A DNA stretch of 64,000 nucleotides from Mameliella sp. CS4. Its GTDB lineage: Bacteria; Pseudomonadota; Alphaproteobacteria; Rhodobacterales; Rhodobacteraceae. The stretch is taken from assembly GCF_019392335.1 (NCBI RefSeq), contig NZ_JAHXRQ010000022.1:18139-82138 (forward strand), written 5' to 3'. The notes under the pieces are model-generated. The model did not search any database. It was given only the letters and a program-made list of their open reading frames with translations, and was not told the DNA's origin. The translations under genes and the position numbers were made by a program. The stretch's first letter is position 1. Every line of letters starts with the position of its first letter. This document shows positions 49,895 to 59,001 of the stretch, in pieces.

Positions 49895-50583
49895 CTGGCG
49901 GTGACCTCGATGAAATCCAGCGTCGGGCGCGAGAAGATCCCTGCGCCGTAGTCCGCCCGGCCCATGCCGCTTTCGCGCGCCTGGAACCGACCGATCCCCT
50001 GCATCTGGATCACGTCGCCCGAGGTGATGGCCGCGCGCAGCGGCATCTGGATACCGATTTCGTAGACGCTGGACCCGCGGTCGCGGACATGGGTCACCGC
50101 GAAGGGCCAGTCCTGGTGCGACATGATCTGCCCCACGACCGGCGCCACATCGTTGCAGGACGAGACGTCGACGCGGATCACCTCGGCGCCGACGGCATAA
50201 TCGGCAGCGGCCAGCGCAATGGGCCGGTATTCGGTCCCGAACCCGTTGGAAAAGGTGTTGCCATCGGTGGTCGTGTTGCCGTTGCAAGCCACCGTCCGGC
50301 TGATGCCCGTTGCCGTGCGCACGAAGGTGGCCGGGTCGATCATGCGAATGCGGTAGATCCCCCGCCCGCCCTGCGCCGCCGCGCGGATGGCCCGCCACTG
50401 GCCGATGGTGGTCCGGTCCAGCGGCACCGTGGGCGCTCCGATCCAGCGCGGAAAGCCCGTGAACTCGGTTCGGGTGATGCCATCGCCGAATTCGCCCGCC
50501 GCCTGGTCACGCCAGTCGATGTCCCAGCTGATCGCAACCGGCTGCAGGAAGCCCGCGGGCGTGGTGATGATCTGCCGGTCCAT
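49891..50583 (-). CDS. Minor tail protein (distal tail-like)
   Basis: This 230-residue beta-rich protein starts MDRQIITTPAGFLQPVAISW. It has TEFTGFPRWIGAPTVPLDRT and the C-terminal RPTLDFIEVTAR. Its place just after the tape measure is that of the distal-tail protein. I do not see the DUF2460 pattern expected from GTA clusters. The ATG at 50,583 shares its A with the tape-measure stop. Confidence 0.6.
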   Translation of the reverse strand: MDRQIITTPAGFLQPVAISWDIDWRDQAAGEFGDGITRTEFTGFPRWIGAPTVPLDRTTIGQWRAIRAAAQGGRGIYRIRMIDPATFVRTATGISRTVACNGNTTTDGNTFSNGFGTEYRPIALAAADYAVGAEVIRVDVSSCNDVAPVVGQIMSHQDWPFAVTHVRDRGSSVYEIGIQMPLRAAITSGDVIQMQGIGRFQARESGMGRADYGAGIFSRPTLDFIEVTAR

Positions 50584-52589
50584 CACGAGGTCCCCCGCGC
50601 CTGCAGCCCCCTGACCGACGGCCCCAGCCCGCGCTGCGCGGTGGCCAGGCCGGCGGCGGTGGTGTGGGCCGCGATCGGGCCGCTGACACGTTCGATGACG
50701 GGAATGATGTTGCCCGATCCGTCCACATCGACGCGGACCGTGATCTCGCCGCCGCCACCGCCGCCCCGGCTGTGGTCGATCACGGTTTCATTTGGATGCA
50801 TGACACTCAGGAAGCCGCCCTTGCCGTCAATGCCGCCCGCACGGGGACCGCTGCCGGTGTAGCCGCCCCCGTCGAAGGACAGCAAGCTGCCGATGAACTT
50901 GCCAAAGCCATTGCCCGTGCCACCGCCGCCAAAGCCGAACAGGCCCATGATCATCTGCCGGATACCGCTGGACAGCAGGTCGGCGGCGATCTGGCGAAAG
51001 ACATTGCCCAGGGCCTCGCCCATGTTCTCACCGTTCACGATTGCCTGGGCCATCGCGTCAGACACGCTGTCGATGCCGTCGATCAGGCGGTCGTATTCCA
51101 GCCGGACGAATTCGTCGTTCAGTTGCGCAACCGCATGGGCGTAGGCCTCTGGATGTTCCTTGAAGAACCCCTTTTCGTTCAGCTCTTCCAGCAGGGCCAG
51201 TTCGGCGTTGTAGGCTTCGACCGCCGTGCGGGCCTGCTCGATATAGCGCTCTGCGGCGCGGGCGTAGTCGCGGGCGTCCTTCGACGCCTTCGATGTGCCG
51301 CCACCGCCCTTGCCGCTGGCTAGCTGCTTGTTGTAGCGCTCGATAATGTCGTCGATGGGAATATAATCGACGTTTGCAGTGTAGTGACCGCGCGTCCCCC
51401 GACCGTCGCCCATGAACAGACGCGGATCTTGACCGCGACCGCTGTAGGTCTTGGATTCTGCAGCAGAGATCTGGTTGAAAAGAGCTGCAGCGGCGGCCAG
51501 GTTGCTGAGCATCTTGCCCGCTTCTTTCGTGCCCTCTGCCATGTTCGACGCAATGTCGACTGCAGCCAGCTCCAGCGCGGCGCGAACGGCAGCCAGCAAC
51601 TGATCATAGAGCGCTTGCCCCTCTTCGTCGGCGTCGCCAAGGTTTCCGCTGACCTTGCTGATGTACCTGGCCAGCGCGATCATCGCGTCGGCCCGGGCGC
51701 GCGCATCGTCGGTCTGCTCGATCTCGGCGAAGCGGGCCGCGACCTCACGCGCCTCGCGTTCCGTGATCCCCAGCATGGCCGCCAGGTCGTCGAAGTTTTT
51801 GGTCACCGACCGCAGGTTGCCTGCCCGCTCCTGCAGCTCCACGATCCTGTTGTTCAGCCGCAGGAACGCCTCGTCGGACAGCTTGCCGCCCGAGGTCTGA
51901 AGCCGGTCGATTTCGGTCCGTAGCGCCTCCAGCGTGGATTCCGCCAGCCGGATTTCGTCCGGCTCCAACCCAAGGACGCCGCCAAGGCCCAGCCCCTGCC
52001 CTACGGCGCGCGTCGCGGCCTGCTGGGCCTCACGCGCCCGGATCTCGGCGATCTCGCGCTCGATCGCGATCAGTTCGCGCGCCCGGTCGGCCATGCCGCC
52101 ATATTCGTCGACCAGCGAGGACCGGCCCCGCCCGCTTTGACCGCGCGCATCGTCCAGCCGCTGCATGGCGGCGGACAAGGCCTTGATCTTGCGTTCGACG
52201 TCCTCGGCACTGTCCCCGACCGAGATCAGGTCGCCGACCATCGGCCCCAGCACCGTCAGGGCAATACCGGCGGCGATCCCGATGCCGCCAAAGGCCAGCC
52301 CCACGTCTGCCGCCTGGATCGAGAAGGCCCGCAGCCAGTCACCCGTCGCAGCGCCCTGCTGCGCCACCTGGCTCAGCTGTTGGCCCATCATCCGCAGACC
52401 GCCATTGGAAAAACCGCTTGCCGCCTGGTTCGCCCTGCTGGCACCACGCACAAAACCGGCGTTTTGCTTTTTCCACGCGGTTTCGGCCTGCTTGGCCGAT
52501 TTCAGCGACTGGGCCTCCAGACGCTTGAGCGCTGCGATGTATTCCTTTTCGGTCAGCCCGACGCGGACCAGAAGATCGTCGTCAGCCAT
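50583..52589 (-). CDS. Tail tape-measure protein
   Basis: This 668-residue protein is long, helical and Ala-rich. It has a hydrophobic central segment (VGLAFGGIGIAAGIALTVLG) and a glycine-rich C-terminal part (GKGGFLSVMHPNETVIDHSR). It starts MADDDLLVRVGLTEKEYIAA, as many rhodobacterial tape measures do. By the usual rule of about 1.5 A per residue it would set a tail of roughly 100 nm. The start immediately follows the tail-chaperone stop. Confidence 0.9.
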   Translation of the reverse strand: MADDDLLVRVGLTEKEYIAALKRLEAQSLKSAKQAETAWKKQNAGFVRGASRANQAASGFSNGGLRMMGQQLSQVAQQGAATGDWLRAFSIQAADVGLAFGGIGIAAGIALTVLGPMVGDLISVGDSAEDVERKIKALSAAMQRLDDARGQSGRGRSSLVDEYGGMADRARELIAIEREIAEIRAREAQQAATRAVGQGLGLGGVLGLEPDEIRLAESTLEALRTEIDRLQTSGGKLSDEAFLRLNNRIVELQERAGNLRSVTKNFDDLAAMLGITEREAREVAARFAEIEQTDDARARADAMIALARYISKVSGNLGDADEEGQALYDQLLAAVRAALELAAVDIASNMAEGTKEAGKMLSNLAAAAALFNQISAAESKTYSGRGQDPRLFMGDGRGTRGHYTANVDYIPIDDIIERYNKQLASGKGGGGTSKASKDARDYARAAERYIEQARTAVEAYNAELALLEELNEKGFFKEHPEAYAHAVAQLNDEFVRLEYDRLIDGIDSVSDAMAQAIVNGENMGEALGNVFRQIAADLLSSGIRQMIMGLFGFGGGGTGNGFGKFIGSLLSFDGGGYTGSGPRAGGIDGKGGFLSVMHPNETVIDHSRGGGGGGEITVRVDVDGSGNIIPVIERVSGPIAAHTTAAGLATAQRGLGPSVRGLQARGTS

Positions 52590-52739
52590 TTACAGCAATC
52601 CCAGGTCCCGCATCCGGTCGGTCGACATCGGCTCTCCCTCTGTCTGCTTTTCCGACCCGTGCGCGGCGGCATATCCTTCGAGGCAGGCGCTGAAGGTCCA
52701 GAGGCTCATCCGGTCGACCTGTTCCGGGGTAAAGCCCAT
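52590..52739 (-). CDS. Small tail-chaperone C-terminal frame
   Basis: Forty-nine residues, MGFTPEQVDRMSLWTFSACL to LGLL, start at an ATG that shares its A with the gp10 stop (TGATG). It resembles the short tail proteins that often follow gp10. It could be made by restart at this overlap, by the -1 frameshift, or both. Confidence 0.6.
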   Translation of the reverse strand: MGFTPEQVDRMSLWTFSACLEGYAAAHGSEKQTEGEPMSTDRMRDLGLL

Positions 52740-53128
52740 CACGGCGCCGTTTCCGTAGATGTTGGCGAAGTCCCATTTTCGAGGGGGTCCGCCGCTCCCC
52801 CTTCGGGCTTTTTTTCGTTGCCGTCCCCGTCGCCGAACATGGCGTGGATCAGCACGGCAATCGCGGTCAGCTTGAACTGCGACAGCGGATGCAGGTCCAC
52901 CAGCTCGGTCACGAAGGGCCCGGCGGCGTCTGCGTCCTTTTCCTCGGCGCCGATCAGCCCCCAACGCAGGACCTGCACCATGTCATCGACATGCCACCGG
53001 CCCATGCGCAGCCGGTTCAGGATTTCCTCGGGGCCGGCATCGCGCGATTGCTGCAGGCCGCGCAATTCGCCCATGCGCAGGCAAAATCGGTGCTCGCCCC
53101 CGGCCCAGGTCAGTTTCACCGGGGTCAT
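52590..53128 (-). CDS. Tail assembly chaperone -1 frameshift product (gpGT-like)
   Basis: Ribosomes reading the GTA-gp10-like frame can slip back one base at A-AAA-AAG (52,814-52,808). They then read KARRGSGGPPRKWDFANIYG and continue through the downstream small frame to the TAA at 52,590. The product would be about 179 residues, the usual two-form tail chaperone of long-tailed phages. The evidence is a canonical heptamer, a 5-base spacer and a GC-rich stem-loop. Confidence 0.65.
52739..53128 (-). CDS. GTA-gp10-like tail assembly chaperone, unshifted form
   Basis: This 129-residue protein has MTPVKLTWAGGEHRFCLRMG, ELRGLQQSRDAGPEEILNRL and MVQVLRWGLIGAEEKDA, the GTA gp10 family pattern found in both gene transfer agents and related phages. 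It acts in tail assembly with the tape measure. The ATG overlaps the tail-tube stop (ATGA). The frame ends with TGA at 52,739. Confidence 0.85.
   Translation of the reverse strand: MTPVKLTWAGGEHRFCLRMGELRGLQQSRDAGPEEILNRLRMGRWHVDDMVQVLRWGLIGAEEKDADAAGPFVTELVDLHPLSQFKLTAIAVLIHAMFGDGDGNEKKPEGGAADPLENGTSPTSTETAP
52782..52814 (-). promoter_or_regulatory. Programmed -1 frameshift signal
   Basis: On the minus strand, slippery heptamer A-AAA-AAG (52,814-52,808) is followed by a five-base spacer and AGGGGG (52,802-52,797) pairing with CCCCCT (52,787-52,782). Together they form a textbook -1 slippery site plus stimulatory stem-loop. Confidence 0.7.
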
Positions 53129-53586
53129 GCGGACAGCGTGTTCAGGGTGACGGCGCCATCCTGCACCAACGAGATTTCGGCGCTGACCACTTGCTTGTCC
53201 TGGCGCGCGTTGTTGAGCGATTCCAGTTTCATCGGGATCACCTCGCTCTCGGTGTCGCCGCTGACGCCGTCGCTGGTGACCTTGGCGTTGGTGACGCGCA
53301 CGTTCAGCGTCAGGTCCTGGCTCCACCAGTTGTAGACCTTCTGGTGGTGGGTCAGAGCCCAGACCCCGGTGGCCGAGATCCCGATGTCCTTGGACTGGGC
53401 CGCGCGCTTGATGTAGTGCGGCAGACTTTCGTCGGCGCAATCCGGCACCTGCGAGTCGGCCATGTTCTTGCTGCGGTTGATGGTGATGTTGGTCAGGCCG
53501 CAGACCCTTGTGTAGGTCCCGGAACCGGCGGTGAATTCCACCTCCATCACCAGGTCCTGATATTCTGCGGTGGGTGCGATCGCCAT
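53125..53586 (-). CDS. Major tail tube protein
   Basis: This 153-residue protein begins MAIAPTAEYQDLVMEVEFTA. It has the TP901-1-like phage tail tube signature ITINRSKNMADSQVPDC and a C-terminal SLVQDGAVTLNTLSA. It forms stacked rings of the tail tube. The ATG is 11 bases from the HK97-gp10-like gene. Confidence 0.85.
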   Translation of the reverse strand: MAIAPTAEYQDLVMEVEFTAGSGTYTRVCGLTNITINRSKNMADSQVPDCADESLPHYIKRAAQSKDIGISATGVWALTHHQKVYNWWSQDLTLNVRVTNAKVTSDGVSGDTESEVIPMKLESLNNARQDKQVVSAEISLVQDGAVTLNTLSA

Positions 53587-53597
53587 TGGAACCCCTC

Positions 53598-54056
53598 CTA
53601 TCTGGCGTTGATGTTGCGAACGGCGCGGCGCAGCGTGCTGCGCAGCCCCGAAAGAATGCGGCGCCGGTTGGACCGGTAGGTGCCGAAGAAAAACGAGGTG
53701 CCCGAAATCCGGCCGGTGGGCCGACCGGTCTTTTTCTGAACACGCGGCGCGGTGCCGAATTCAAACCAGGCGGCGCTGATGCCGCTGCCGGACTTTGCCT
53801 TGGCGTAGACGGTGACGACCATCTGGTCGAACTCGTTGCGGCCCACCTTCCCGACCGTAATCGACCCCGCCGGGGCATTCCCCCAGGTCCATGCGATGTC
53901 GACCTTCGCGGCCACTGCCGGGTAGGACAGCGCCAGCATCGCGCGCATTTCTGCCACGACACGGTCCGCCCAACGTTCGATGGCCTTGGTCAGCTTGTCG
54001 TGGACTTCGGTTTCCATCGCCCGCATCTTGCGGGTGAACCGCGCGCTATCGACCAT
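53598..54056 (-). CDS. HK97-gp10-like head-tail joining protein
   Basis: This 152-residue protein has the HK97 gp10/minor-tail motif AAWFEFGTAPRVQKKTGRPT and a basic C-terminus (RRRILSGLRSTLRRAVRNIN). In HK97-type phages gp10 joins the neck to the tail tube. The start MVDSARFTRKM is well placed. Confidence 0.75.
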   Translation of the reverse strand: MVDSARFTRKMRAMETEVHDKLTKAIERWADRVVAEMRAMLALSYPAVAAKVDIAWTWGNAPAGSITVGKVGRNEFDQMVVTVYAKAKSGSGISAAWFEFGTAPRVQKKTGRPTGRISGTSFFFGTYRSNRRRILSGLRSTLRRAVRNINAR

Positions 54057-54067
54057 AGCTTGCCGGT

Positions 54068-54250
54068 TCAGCCCGGATTGAAGCCGATTGGGCCGCCCGG
54101 ATTATCGAACCCAGTTGCGACAAAGGTCACGTCCTCGACAATCATGAATTCGCCGTACACGTAGCGCACAGTGAAGGACTGAACGCCCGGAATCGCGTCT
54201 CCATCCTTGTCAACAAGCCGCGCCCCACGCTCGTCGATAACCGGACGCAT
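54068..54250 (-). CDS. Small hypothetical phage protein
   Basis: This 60-residue protein has SFTVRYVYGEFMIVEDVTFV, is beta-rich and ends GFDNPGGPIGFNPG. It overlaps the next gene's stop by one base (TAATG). No family is recognised. Confidence 0.65.
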   Translation of the reverse strand: MRPVIDERGARLVDKDGDAIPGVQSFTVRYVYGEFMIVEDVTFVATGFDNPGGPIGFNPG

Positions 54251-54768
54251 TACGCGCTGCGCGCCAGAATCGCGACCTGGTAGGTGGCCGTCCCGCCCGA
54301 GCCGTTCGCGATCCGCAACTCGTCCGCGCTGCCGCCGGTGACCGTCCCGATGCCTGCGGCATCCCCCGCGCCAATCAAGACGAAGCCGCCTGGCTTGATC
54401 GGCCCGATGGTGGGCGTCGTGCCACCAAGGAACCCCTCGAAGGCATTGGTGGCCCCGCCGATGGTCAGGTCGGACGTGTTCGCCGTGCCCGTGCGCGGCG
54501 CGTTGATGATCAGGATCGCGACGACCTCGGCCGCGGCGACGGTCGCGCCGAAAGCATCGGACAGGGCGCCCGCCAGATCCAGATCGTCATTCGACGATTC
54601 CGAAACCTCGCGCTCATCCACGAACACGATGTCGGCCCGGTTGGCGCCGGTGCCGCTGGCGATCTTGAGGGCGGCCTCGACCACGGGCGAAAACTTGTCT
54701 GTGCCAAAGTCGTTGCCGCCGCGCTGAACGATGTCCATCCGGGCCGTCACGGTTGCTGTCACGGTCAT
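54250..54768 (-). CDS. Hypothetical phage structural protein
   Basis: This 172-residue beta-rich protein is rich in Gly/Thr/Ala (FGTDKFSPVVEAALKIASGT, VVAILIINAPRTGTANTS). It could be a head decoration or neck protein. No family is recognised. Confidence 0.65.
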   Translation of the reverse strand: MTVTATVTARMDIVQRGGNDFGTDKFSPVVEAALKIASGTGANRADIVFVDEREVSESSNDDLDLAGALSDAFGATVAAAEVVAILIINAPRTGTANTSDLTIGGATNAFEGFLGGTTPTIGPIKPGGFVLIGAGDAAGIGTVTGGSADELRIANGSGGTATYQVAILARSA

Positions 54769-54795
54769 CTGTTGGTCTCCTGTCTGTCGGGCGAA

Positions 54796-55200
54796 CTACC
54801 CGGTGATTTCGGTTTCGATCTGCACGATCCCGTGCGTCGTGATCCCGTCCGGATCGTCGATCACCCGAGCCATGATCACGTCGCAGCGCGACAGGTCATG
54901 CGGATGCGCAAGATCCAGTTTCGCCTGGTCCAGGGCGGCGGTAATCGCATCGACCAGGTCCTTGCAGGGCACCCGGTCGTAGGCATCGCGCGTCCAGGCG
55001 TCGATCTGCAAGACGCCCACGCGCCGCCTGAAACAGTCCTGCCGCTGCGGCTCGAAACTCTCTGGCCCCATCGAGACGTAGGGTTTCGGCGTACCCGGCT
55101 CGGGCCGGTCCAGGATCTTTTGCCCGACGATCGCGGCGACAGCCGGATCGGCGCGCAGGGCGGCGACAACCGCGACCTGCAGGGCGCCCGACGCGCTCAT
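54796..55200 (-). CDS. DUF3168-like tail completion/terminator protein
   Basis: This 134-residue protein begins MSASGALQVAVVAALRADPA with the usual DUF3168 N-terminus. YVSMGPESFEPQRQDCF and LQIDAWTRDAYDRV follow. The family caps the tail tube. The ATG overlaps the previous stop (ATGA). Confidence 0.8.
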   Translation of the reverse strand: MSASGALQVAVVAALRADPAVAAIVGQKILDRPEPGTPKPYVSMGPESFEPQRQDCFRRRVGVLQIDAWTRDAYDRVPCKDLVDAITAALDQAKLDLAHPHDLSRCDVIMARVIDDPDGITTHGIVQIETEITG

Positions 55201-55580
55201 ACCGCCACCCCGCTTTCGACCACGATGTAGACCCATGTCCGGCTGGTGATCGTGTCGACCTCGACCACGTTGTAGACGCCCGCGACCAGTTCTCCGGTCT
55301 CAGGGTCGCGCTCTTCGCGCAAAAGGTGGCGCATCCGCCAGTCTGCAGCGATGCCGCGCGTGCCCGTGGACGAGGCGACGCGGACCTTGAACCGCCGCGT
55401 GCCTTCCCTGGCACCGGCCAGCACTTCCTCGTCGCCGCGCTGGTAGATGAACTGGGCAGCCCGGCGGAATTGCTCGACAAATGTCCGCGTCATGCCGCCC
55501 GAGGCTTTGGGCGCCGTCTCTGGCTTGTCAAAGGCCACGCGCTCGCGCATCGGCCCGACGCCGCGCCCATTCACAGCCAT
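55197..55580 (-). CDS. Head-closure/head-tail adaptor protein
   Basis: This 127-residue protein begins MAVNGRGVGPMRERVAFDKP, the typical start of SPP1 gp16/HK97 gp7-like head-closure proteins. It ends VVEVDTITSRTWVYIVVESG. The ATG at 55,578-55,580 lies 10 bases inside the connector gene. Confidence 0.8.
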   Translation of the reverse strand: MAVNGRGVGPMRERVAFDKPETAPKASGGMTRTFVEQFRRAAQFIYQRGDEEVLAGAREGTRRFKVRVASSTGTRGIAADWRMRHLLREERDPETGELVAGVYNVVEVDTITSRTWVYIVVESGVAV

Positions 55581-56134
55581 AGACGCCACGGGTTCAGCAT
55601 GGCCTTGATCTGCCCGGGGACATCTTCGCCCGCATCGCGGCCCGCGATGAACCACCAGCCCACCAGCAGCCGGACGGCCTGCATGATGTCCGCCGGCACG
55701 TCAGAGGCGGCGTCGCCAAAGCCGACCACGAGGTCGATGCGCACCGCGCCCTTGTCCGGGCGCGGCACCGGCCAGGCACCGCCATAAGGCGGATGCAGCT
55801 CGACCGGAACCCCTGAGGCAATCAGGCGATAGCCGCTGGAGGCAAGCACCTGGTCCGCCCCGGCGCCATCGGTGTAGACAACCTGGTCGACGCTCTGGAC
55901 CGGGGCAATCGGCAACGGGATCCCGCCAAAGCCGAAACAATCGCGCGTCAAGCGCACCGTCTGGGTGAGGAACCGCTGCTTGGTATAACCCTCGGCAAAG
56001 CTTACGGCGGCCAGGCACAGCCCGTCGATCAGGCTGTTCTGATCGTCTTCATCCGGCTCCAGGCGCAGCTGCTGGCGCAGCGTCGCGTCCTGTGCATCCA
56101 GAAGGGTCTCAGGCGGGGAAATCGTGGTGATCAT
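55571..56134 (-). CDS. Head-tail connector (gp6-like)
   Basis: This 187-residue helical protein contains LIDGLCLAAVSFAEGYTKQR and DVPADIMQAVRLLVGWWF, the gp6-like connector pattern. It binds the portal side of the head-tail joint. Confidence 0.8.
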   Translation of the reverse strand: MITTISPPETLLDAQDATLRQQLRLEPDEDDQNSLIDGLCLAAVSFAEGYTKQRFLTQTVRLTRDCFGFGGIPLPIAPVQSVDQVVYTDGAGADQVLASSGYRLIASGVPVELHPPYGGAWPVPRPDKGAVRIDLVVGFGDAASDVPADIMQAVRLLVGWWFIAGRDAGEDVPGQIKAMLNPWRLWL

Positions 56135-56182
56135 TCTGTCACTGTCCGGCGGGCCGCGTCACCACGGCCCGCATCACCCGGG

Positions 56183-56635
56183 TCAGGGTGTCACGATTTC
56201 GTCGACAGTCGCGGCGTCATTGTCCGACGCCGGCGCGTAGCGAGGCGACATGCCCAGCACCACAGCCCCCGCATCGGAGGTCGCCGTGCCCACGGTCATC
56301 GACAGCCGCGCGTGCGTAAAATCGTTCGCCAGGTCGAGATCGTCGGCATGCAGGTTGATCACCACCTGCTTGTCATCGTCGCTGCCCGCCTTGGTCAGCT
56401 GCGTGATGTTGGTGCCGCTGATGTCCTTGACACCGGACCCGCCGGAATCGGTCGCCTGTTCGAACTTGGCATCCAGCGTGGCAGAGGCGCCCAGCGTTCC
56501 CGCCATGACGATACCCATCACCATCTGGAACGTGCTCATGTCGATCCAGTCGGTGGTGTAGGTCGCGGCGCTGTTGGCATCTGGGTCGATCACGCCGACG
56601 ACTGCGGCCAGATCGGAGGGGTTCAGCATTTTCAT
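56183..56635 (-). CDS. Hypothetical phage head protein
   Basis: This 150-residue beta-rich protein has MLNPSDLAAVVGVIDPDANS, DWIDMSTFQMVMGIVMAGTL and a middle DKQVVINLHADDLDLANDF. It is located between capsid and connector, so it may be a head decoration or completion protein. No family is recognised. Confidence 0.7.
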   Translation of the reverse strand: MKMLNPSDLAAVVGVIDPDANSAATYTTDWIDMSTFQMVMGIVMAGTLGASATLDAKFEQATDSGGSGVKDISGTNITQLTKAGSDDDKQVVINLHADDLDLANDFTHARLSMTVGTATSDAGAVVLGMSPRYAPASDNDAATVDEIVTP

Positions 56636-56698
56636 GGTTCTGTCCTCGGTCAGGAATGAAGGAAGCCACGCAACCGGAAGGGCTGCGAGGCTGCCGGA

Positions 56699-57994
56699 TC
56701 AGGCGCGGGCGGCCAGGGTGACAAAATGCGACTTGGTCGCGGTGCCGTTCTTGGGGCTGACCGGCGCCGACAGGTGCGGCTGACCGCCATAGCGGAAGGT
56801 CCAGCGAAAGGCCTCGGCGTTGTAATCGAAGTAGAGGTGGATCGACGACGCAAACTTGGGCCCGTCCGACCGGCGCACGCCGTAATAGCCCTTGGGCGAG
56901 ATCAGCTGAAGGTCGCCCTTGTCACCCACGGTCTTGGCGAATTCCGAGAACCGCACCGGCTTGCCCAGCAGAAAGCCTCCCGGCGCGCCCTCGAACCCGT
57001 TCGGCGGCATCCAGATCGGCTTGTCGCCGATGGTCATGGTCATCAGCTCAGGGATGCAGTCCTGGTTGGTCATCCAGAACGGACGGTCCCCCGGAACCGT
57101 CATCAGGCGCGAGTACATCTTGACCACGTTGAGCGCAGTCAGCGTGTCCGCCGCCTGCCCGCTTTCCTTGGGCACGGTTACCAGCGCAGGCGAGTTGAAC
57201 CAGCCCAGCGGCTGGCCCGCGCCGCTGCCCTCGACGATGGCCAGGTTCTTTTTCCAGGCAATCGCCATCGCGGCCTTGCGGGTCAGGCGGTTGCGCAGGC
57301 GCGGCGCATCCTCAAGCAGTTCTTCCGACGCCACCGCCATGACGTAGAGCTGGTGCAGAGGCACGTTGCGGCCCTCATCGCTCAACTGGCTGGGGGTCAT
57401 CTGCGAACCCTCTGCGCGCCAATAGGCCTTGATGCCAGCCGTGCCCCAGGGCGTGGTTTCATCGGCACCCAGCTTGACCTCGCGGGCGCTGGTCGGTTCT
57501 TCGTCGATCATCGGGCCGAATTCATCGAACTCCGGCATCAGCTCCCAGACCTCGTCTCGGAAGGCCGGCGGCAGGCTGTAGCCTTCGCCAGAGGCTCCGC
57601 CGCCCTCGTGCGAATTGGCCAGGGCGCCAAGACGCTCATCCACGGTGCCGCCGACGCGGCCCGCCTGCACGGCGCCGTGAACTGCGACGGCGAATTCCCC
57701 GATGTCAGCGAAACCGCCGGTCAGCGCCGGGTTGGAATCGTTGACCGTGTTGTTGCCGGCAGGTGCGGGCGCCGGTGCGCCAGCAGGCAGGCCCTGCATG
57801 GCACGGCGGCGCTCTGCCAGCTTTTCGGCCTTGTCGATGTCCGCGCGCAGACCCTCGATTTCCTCTTCGATCGCGCCGAACCGCGTGTCCTGCTCTTCGG
57901 TGAACTCACCGCCCGCGGACTCAGCCGCCTTGACGATCTCTGCGCCCTCCGCCTTCAACTCGGCGAGGCGCTTTTTCAATTGTGCCAGGTTCAT
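56699..57994 (-). CDS. HK97-type major capsid protein
   Basis: This 431-residue protein has an N-terminal helical delta/scaffold region to about 75 (LAQLKKRLAELKAEGAEIVK, EEQDTRFGAIEEEIEGLRAD), a likely prohead protease cleavage area near 80-110, and the HK97 fold. The E-loop/P-domain motifs include EGSGAGQPLGWFNSPALVT and PKGYYGVRRSDG. The AAAGGAG ribosome site supports the start. It is processed by the S49 protease. Confidence 0.92.
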   Translation of the reverse strand: MNLAQLKKRLAELKAEGAEIVKAAESAGGEFTEEQDTRFGAIEEEIEGLRADIDKAEKLAERRRAMQGLPAGAPAPAPAGNNTVNDSNPALTGGFADIGEFAVAVHGAVQAGRVGGTVDERLGALANSHEGGGASGEGYSLPPAFRDEVWELMPEFDEFGPMIDEEPTSAREVKLGADETTPWGTAGIKAYWRAEGSQMTPSQLSDEGRNVPLHQLYVMAVASEELLEDAPRLRNRLTRKAAMAIAWKKNLAIVEGSGAGQPLGWFNSPALVTVPKESGQAADTLTALNVVKMYSRLMTVPGDRPFWMTNQDCIPELMTMTIGDKPIWMPPNGFEGAPGGFLLGKPVRFSEFAKTVGDKGDLQLISPKGYYGVRRSDGPKFASSIHLYFDYNAEAFRWTFRYGGQPHLSAPVSPKNGTATKSHFVTLAARA

Positions 57995-58084
57995 GATGGC
58001 CACTCCTTTTGCACCGGGAAAAGTGTACCCGCCCCGTGGCGCCCGGCGCGCCACAGGTCGCTGCTGCCAGCCCCGCCGGGCAGG

Positions 58085-58993
58085 TCAGTCGATCAGGGAA
58101 AGCCGCGCGCGGGCGACAGAGGCGCGGCGCGGACGCCGAGCCTCTGCCAGCCGTTTCACGGCAGCGTCGAACGTCTCGACACGGTCGGCCATGCCAAGGC
58201 GCACCGCGACGCGCGCGGGGTAGGCCCGTCCGCCGCCAAAATGCGCCTCGGCATCTTCGGGATCCGCGCGGACCACGTCCTTGCCGACACCACGATGACG
58301 AGCCACCGCGTTGACGAACATGTCATAGGCATAGCGCGCGCCCTGTTGACGGTGGCGGCGAGCCTCATCGGTCAGGGGGCCAAACGCGCCCTCCGCCTTT
58401 CGCGCGCCCTCGGAAATGATGGTCCGCGTGATCCCGGCTTTTTCCAGCGCCTTGGAAATGTCGTTGTGCTGACCCAGCACGCCGATCGACCCGACAGTGC
58501 CAGAGGGCGTGACCACGATCTCGTCCGCAGCACTGGCAACCCAGTAGGCCGCCGAGGCCATCATCGTATTGGCCACCGCCACAATCGGACGCCCCGCACG
58601 GCGCGCGGCATAGACCATGTCTGCCGTCTCGGACACCATGTCGACGATGCCGCCCGGGCTGTCCACATCCATGACGATGGCAATGGCATCAGGGTCACTG
58701 GCTGCCTGCGCGAACGCGGTGCGGAACCCTTCCAGCGAGGCAGCCCCGGACATGCGCGACATCATCCCGCCACGCGGCACGATCGTGCCGTACAAGCGCA
58801 GGACATGAACCGTCCCGCCGCGCCCCTTGACCGGTTCACCCGCATAGCTGGCGTGACGGGGCTCTTCGTCCCATCCGCCTTGGCCTTCGGCGCGCAGCGC
58901 CAGCATATGCGCGATCTCTGTCGCCTTGGCCTCGTCGATGGCCCAGGTGCTGGCAGCCACCGCCGCCAGCACGCGCGAAATCTCATGTGCCAT
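58085..58993 (-). CDS. S49/SppA-type prohead protease
   Basis: This 302-residue protein is of the ClpP/SppA-like S49 family. It contains IVMDVDSPGGIVDMVSETAD, MASAAYWVASAADEIVVTPS with the catalytic Ser, and TVGSIGVLG. The Lys general base would lie in a following helix. It should process the capsid precursor. The start MAHEISRVLA at 58,993 is clear; a longer reading is a composite. Confidence 0.85.
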   Translation of the reverse strand: MAHEISRVLAAVAASTWAIDEAKATEIAHMLALRAEGQGGWDEEPRHASYAGEPVKGRGGTVHVLRLYGTIVPRGGMMSRMSGAASLEGFRTAFAQAASDPDAIAIVMDVDSPGGIVDMVSETADMVYAARRAGRPIVAVANTMMASAAYWVASAADEIVVTPSGTVGSIGVLGQHNDISKALEKAGITRTIISEGARKAEGAFGPLTDEARRHRQQGARYAYDMFVNAVARHRGVGKDVVRADPEDAEAHFGGGRAYPARVAVRLGMADRVETFDAAVKRLAEARRPRRASVARARLSLID

Positions 58994-59001
58994 GCCGCGC
59001 C

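Noticed and set aside
49891..50583. DUF2460 identity for the protein after the tape measure
   Set aside because: The expected DUF2460 N-terminal pattern is not visible, so it is only called a distal-tail-like protein.
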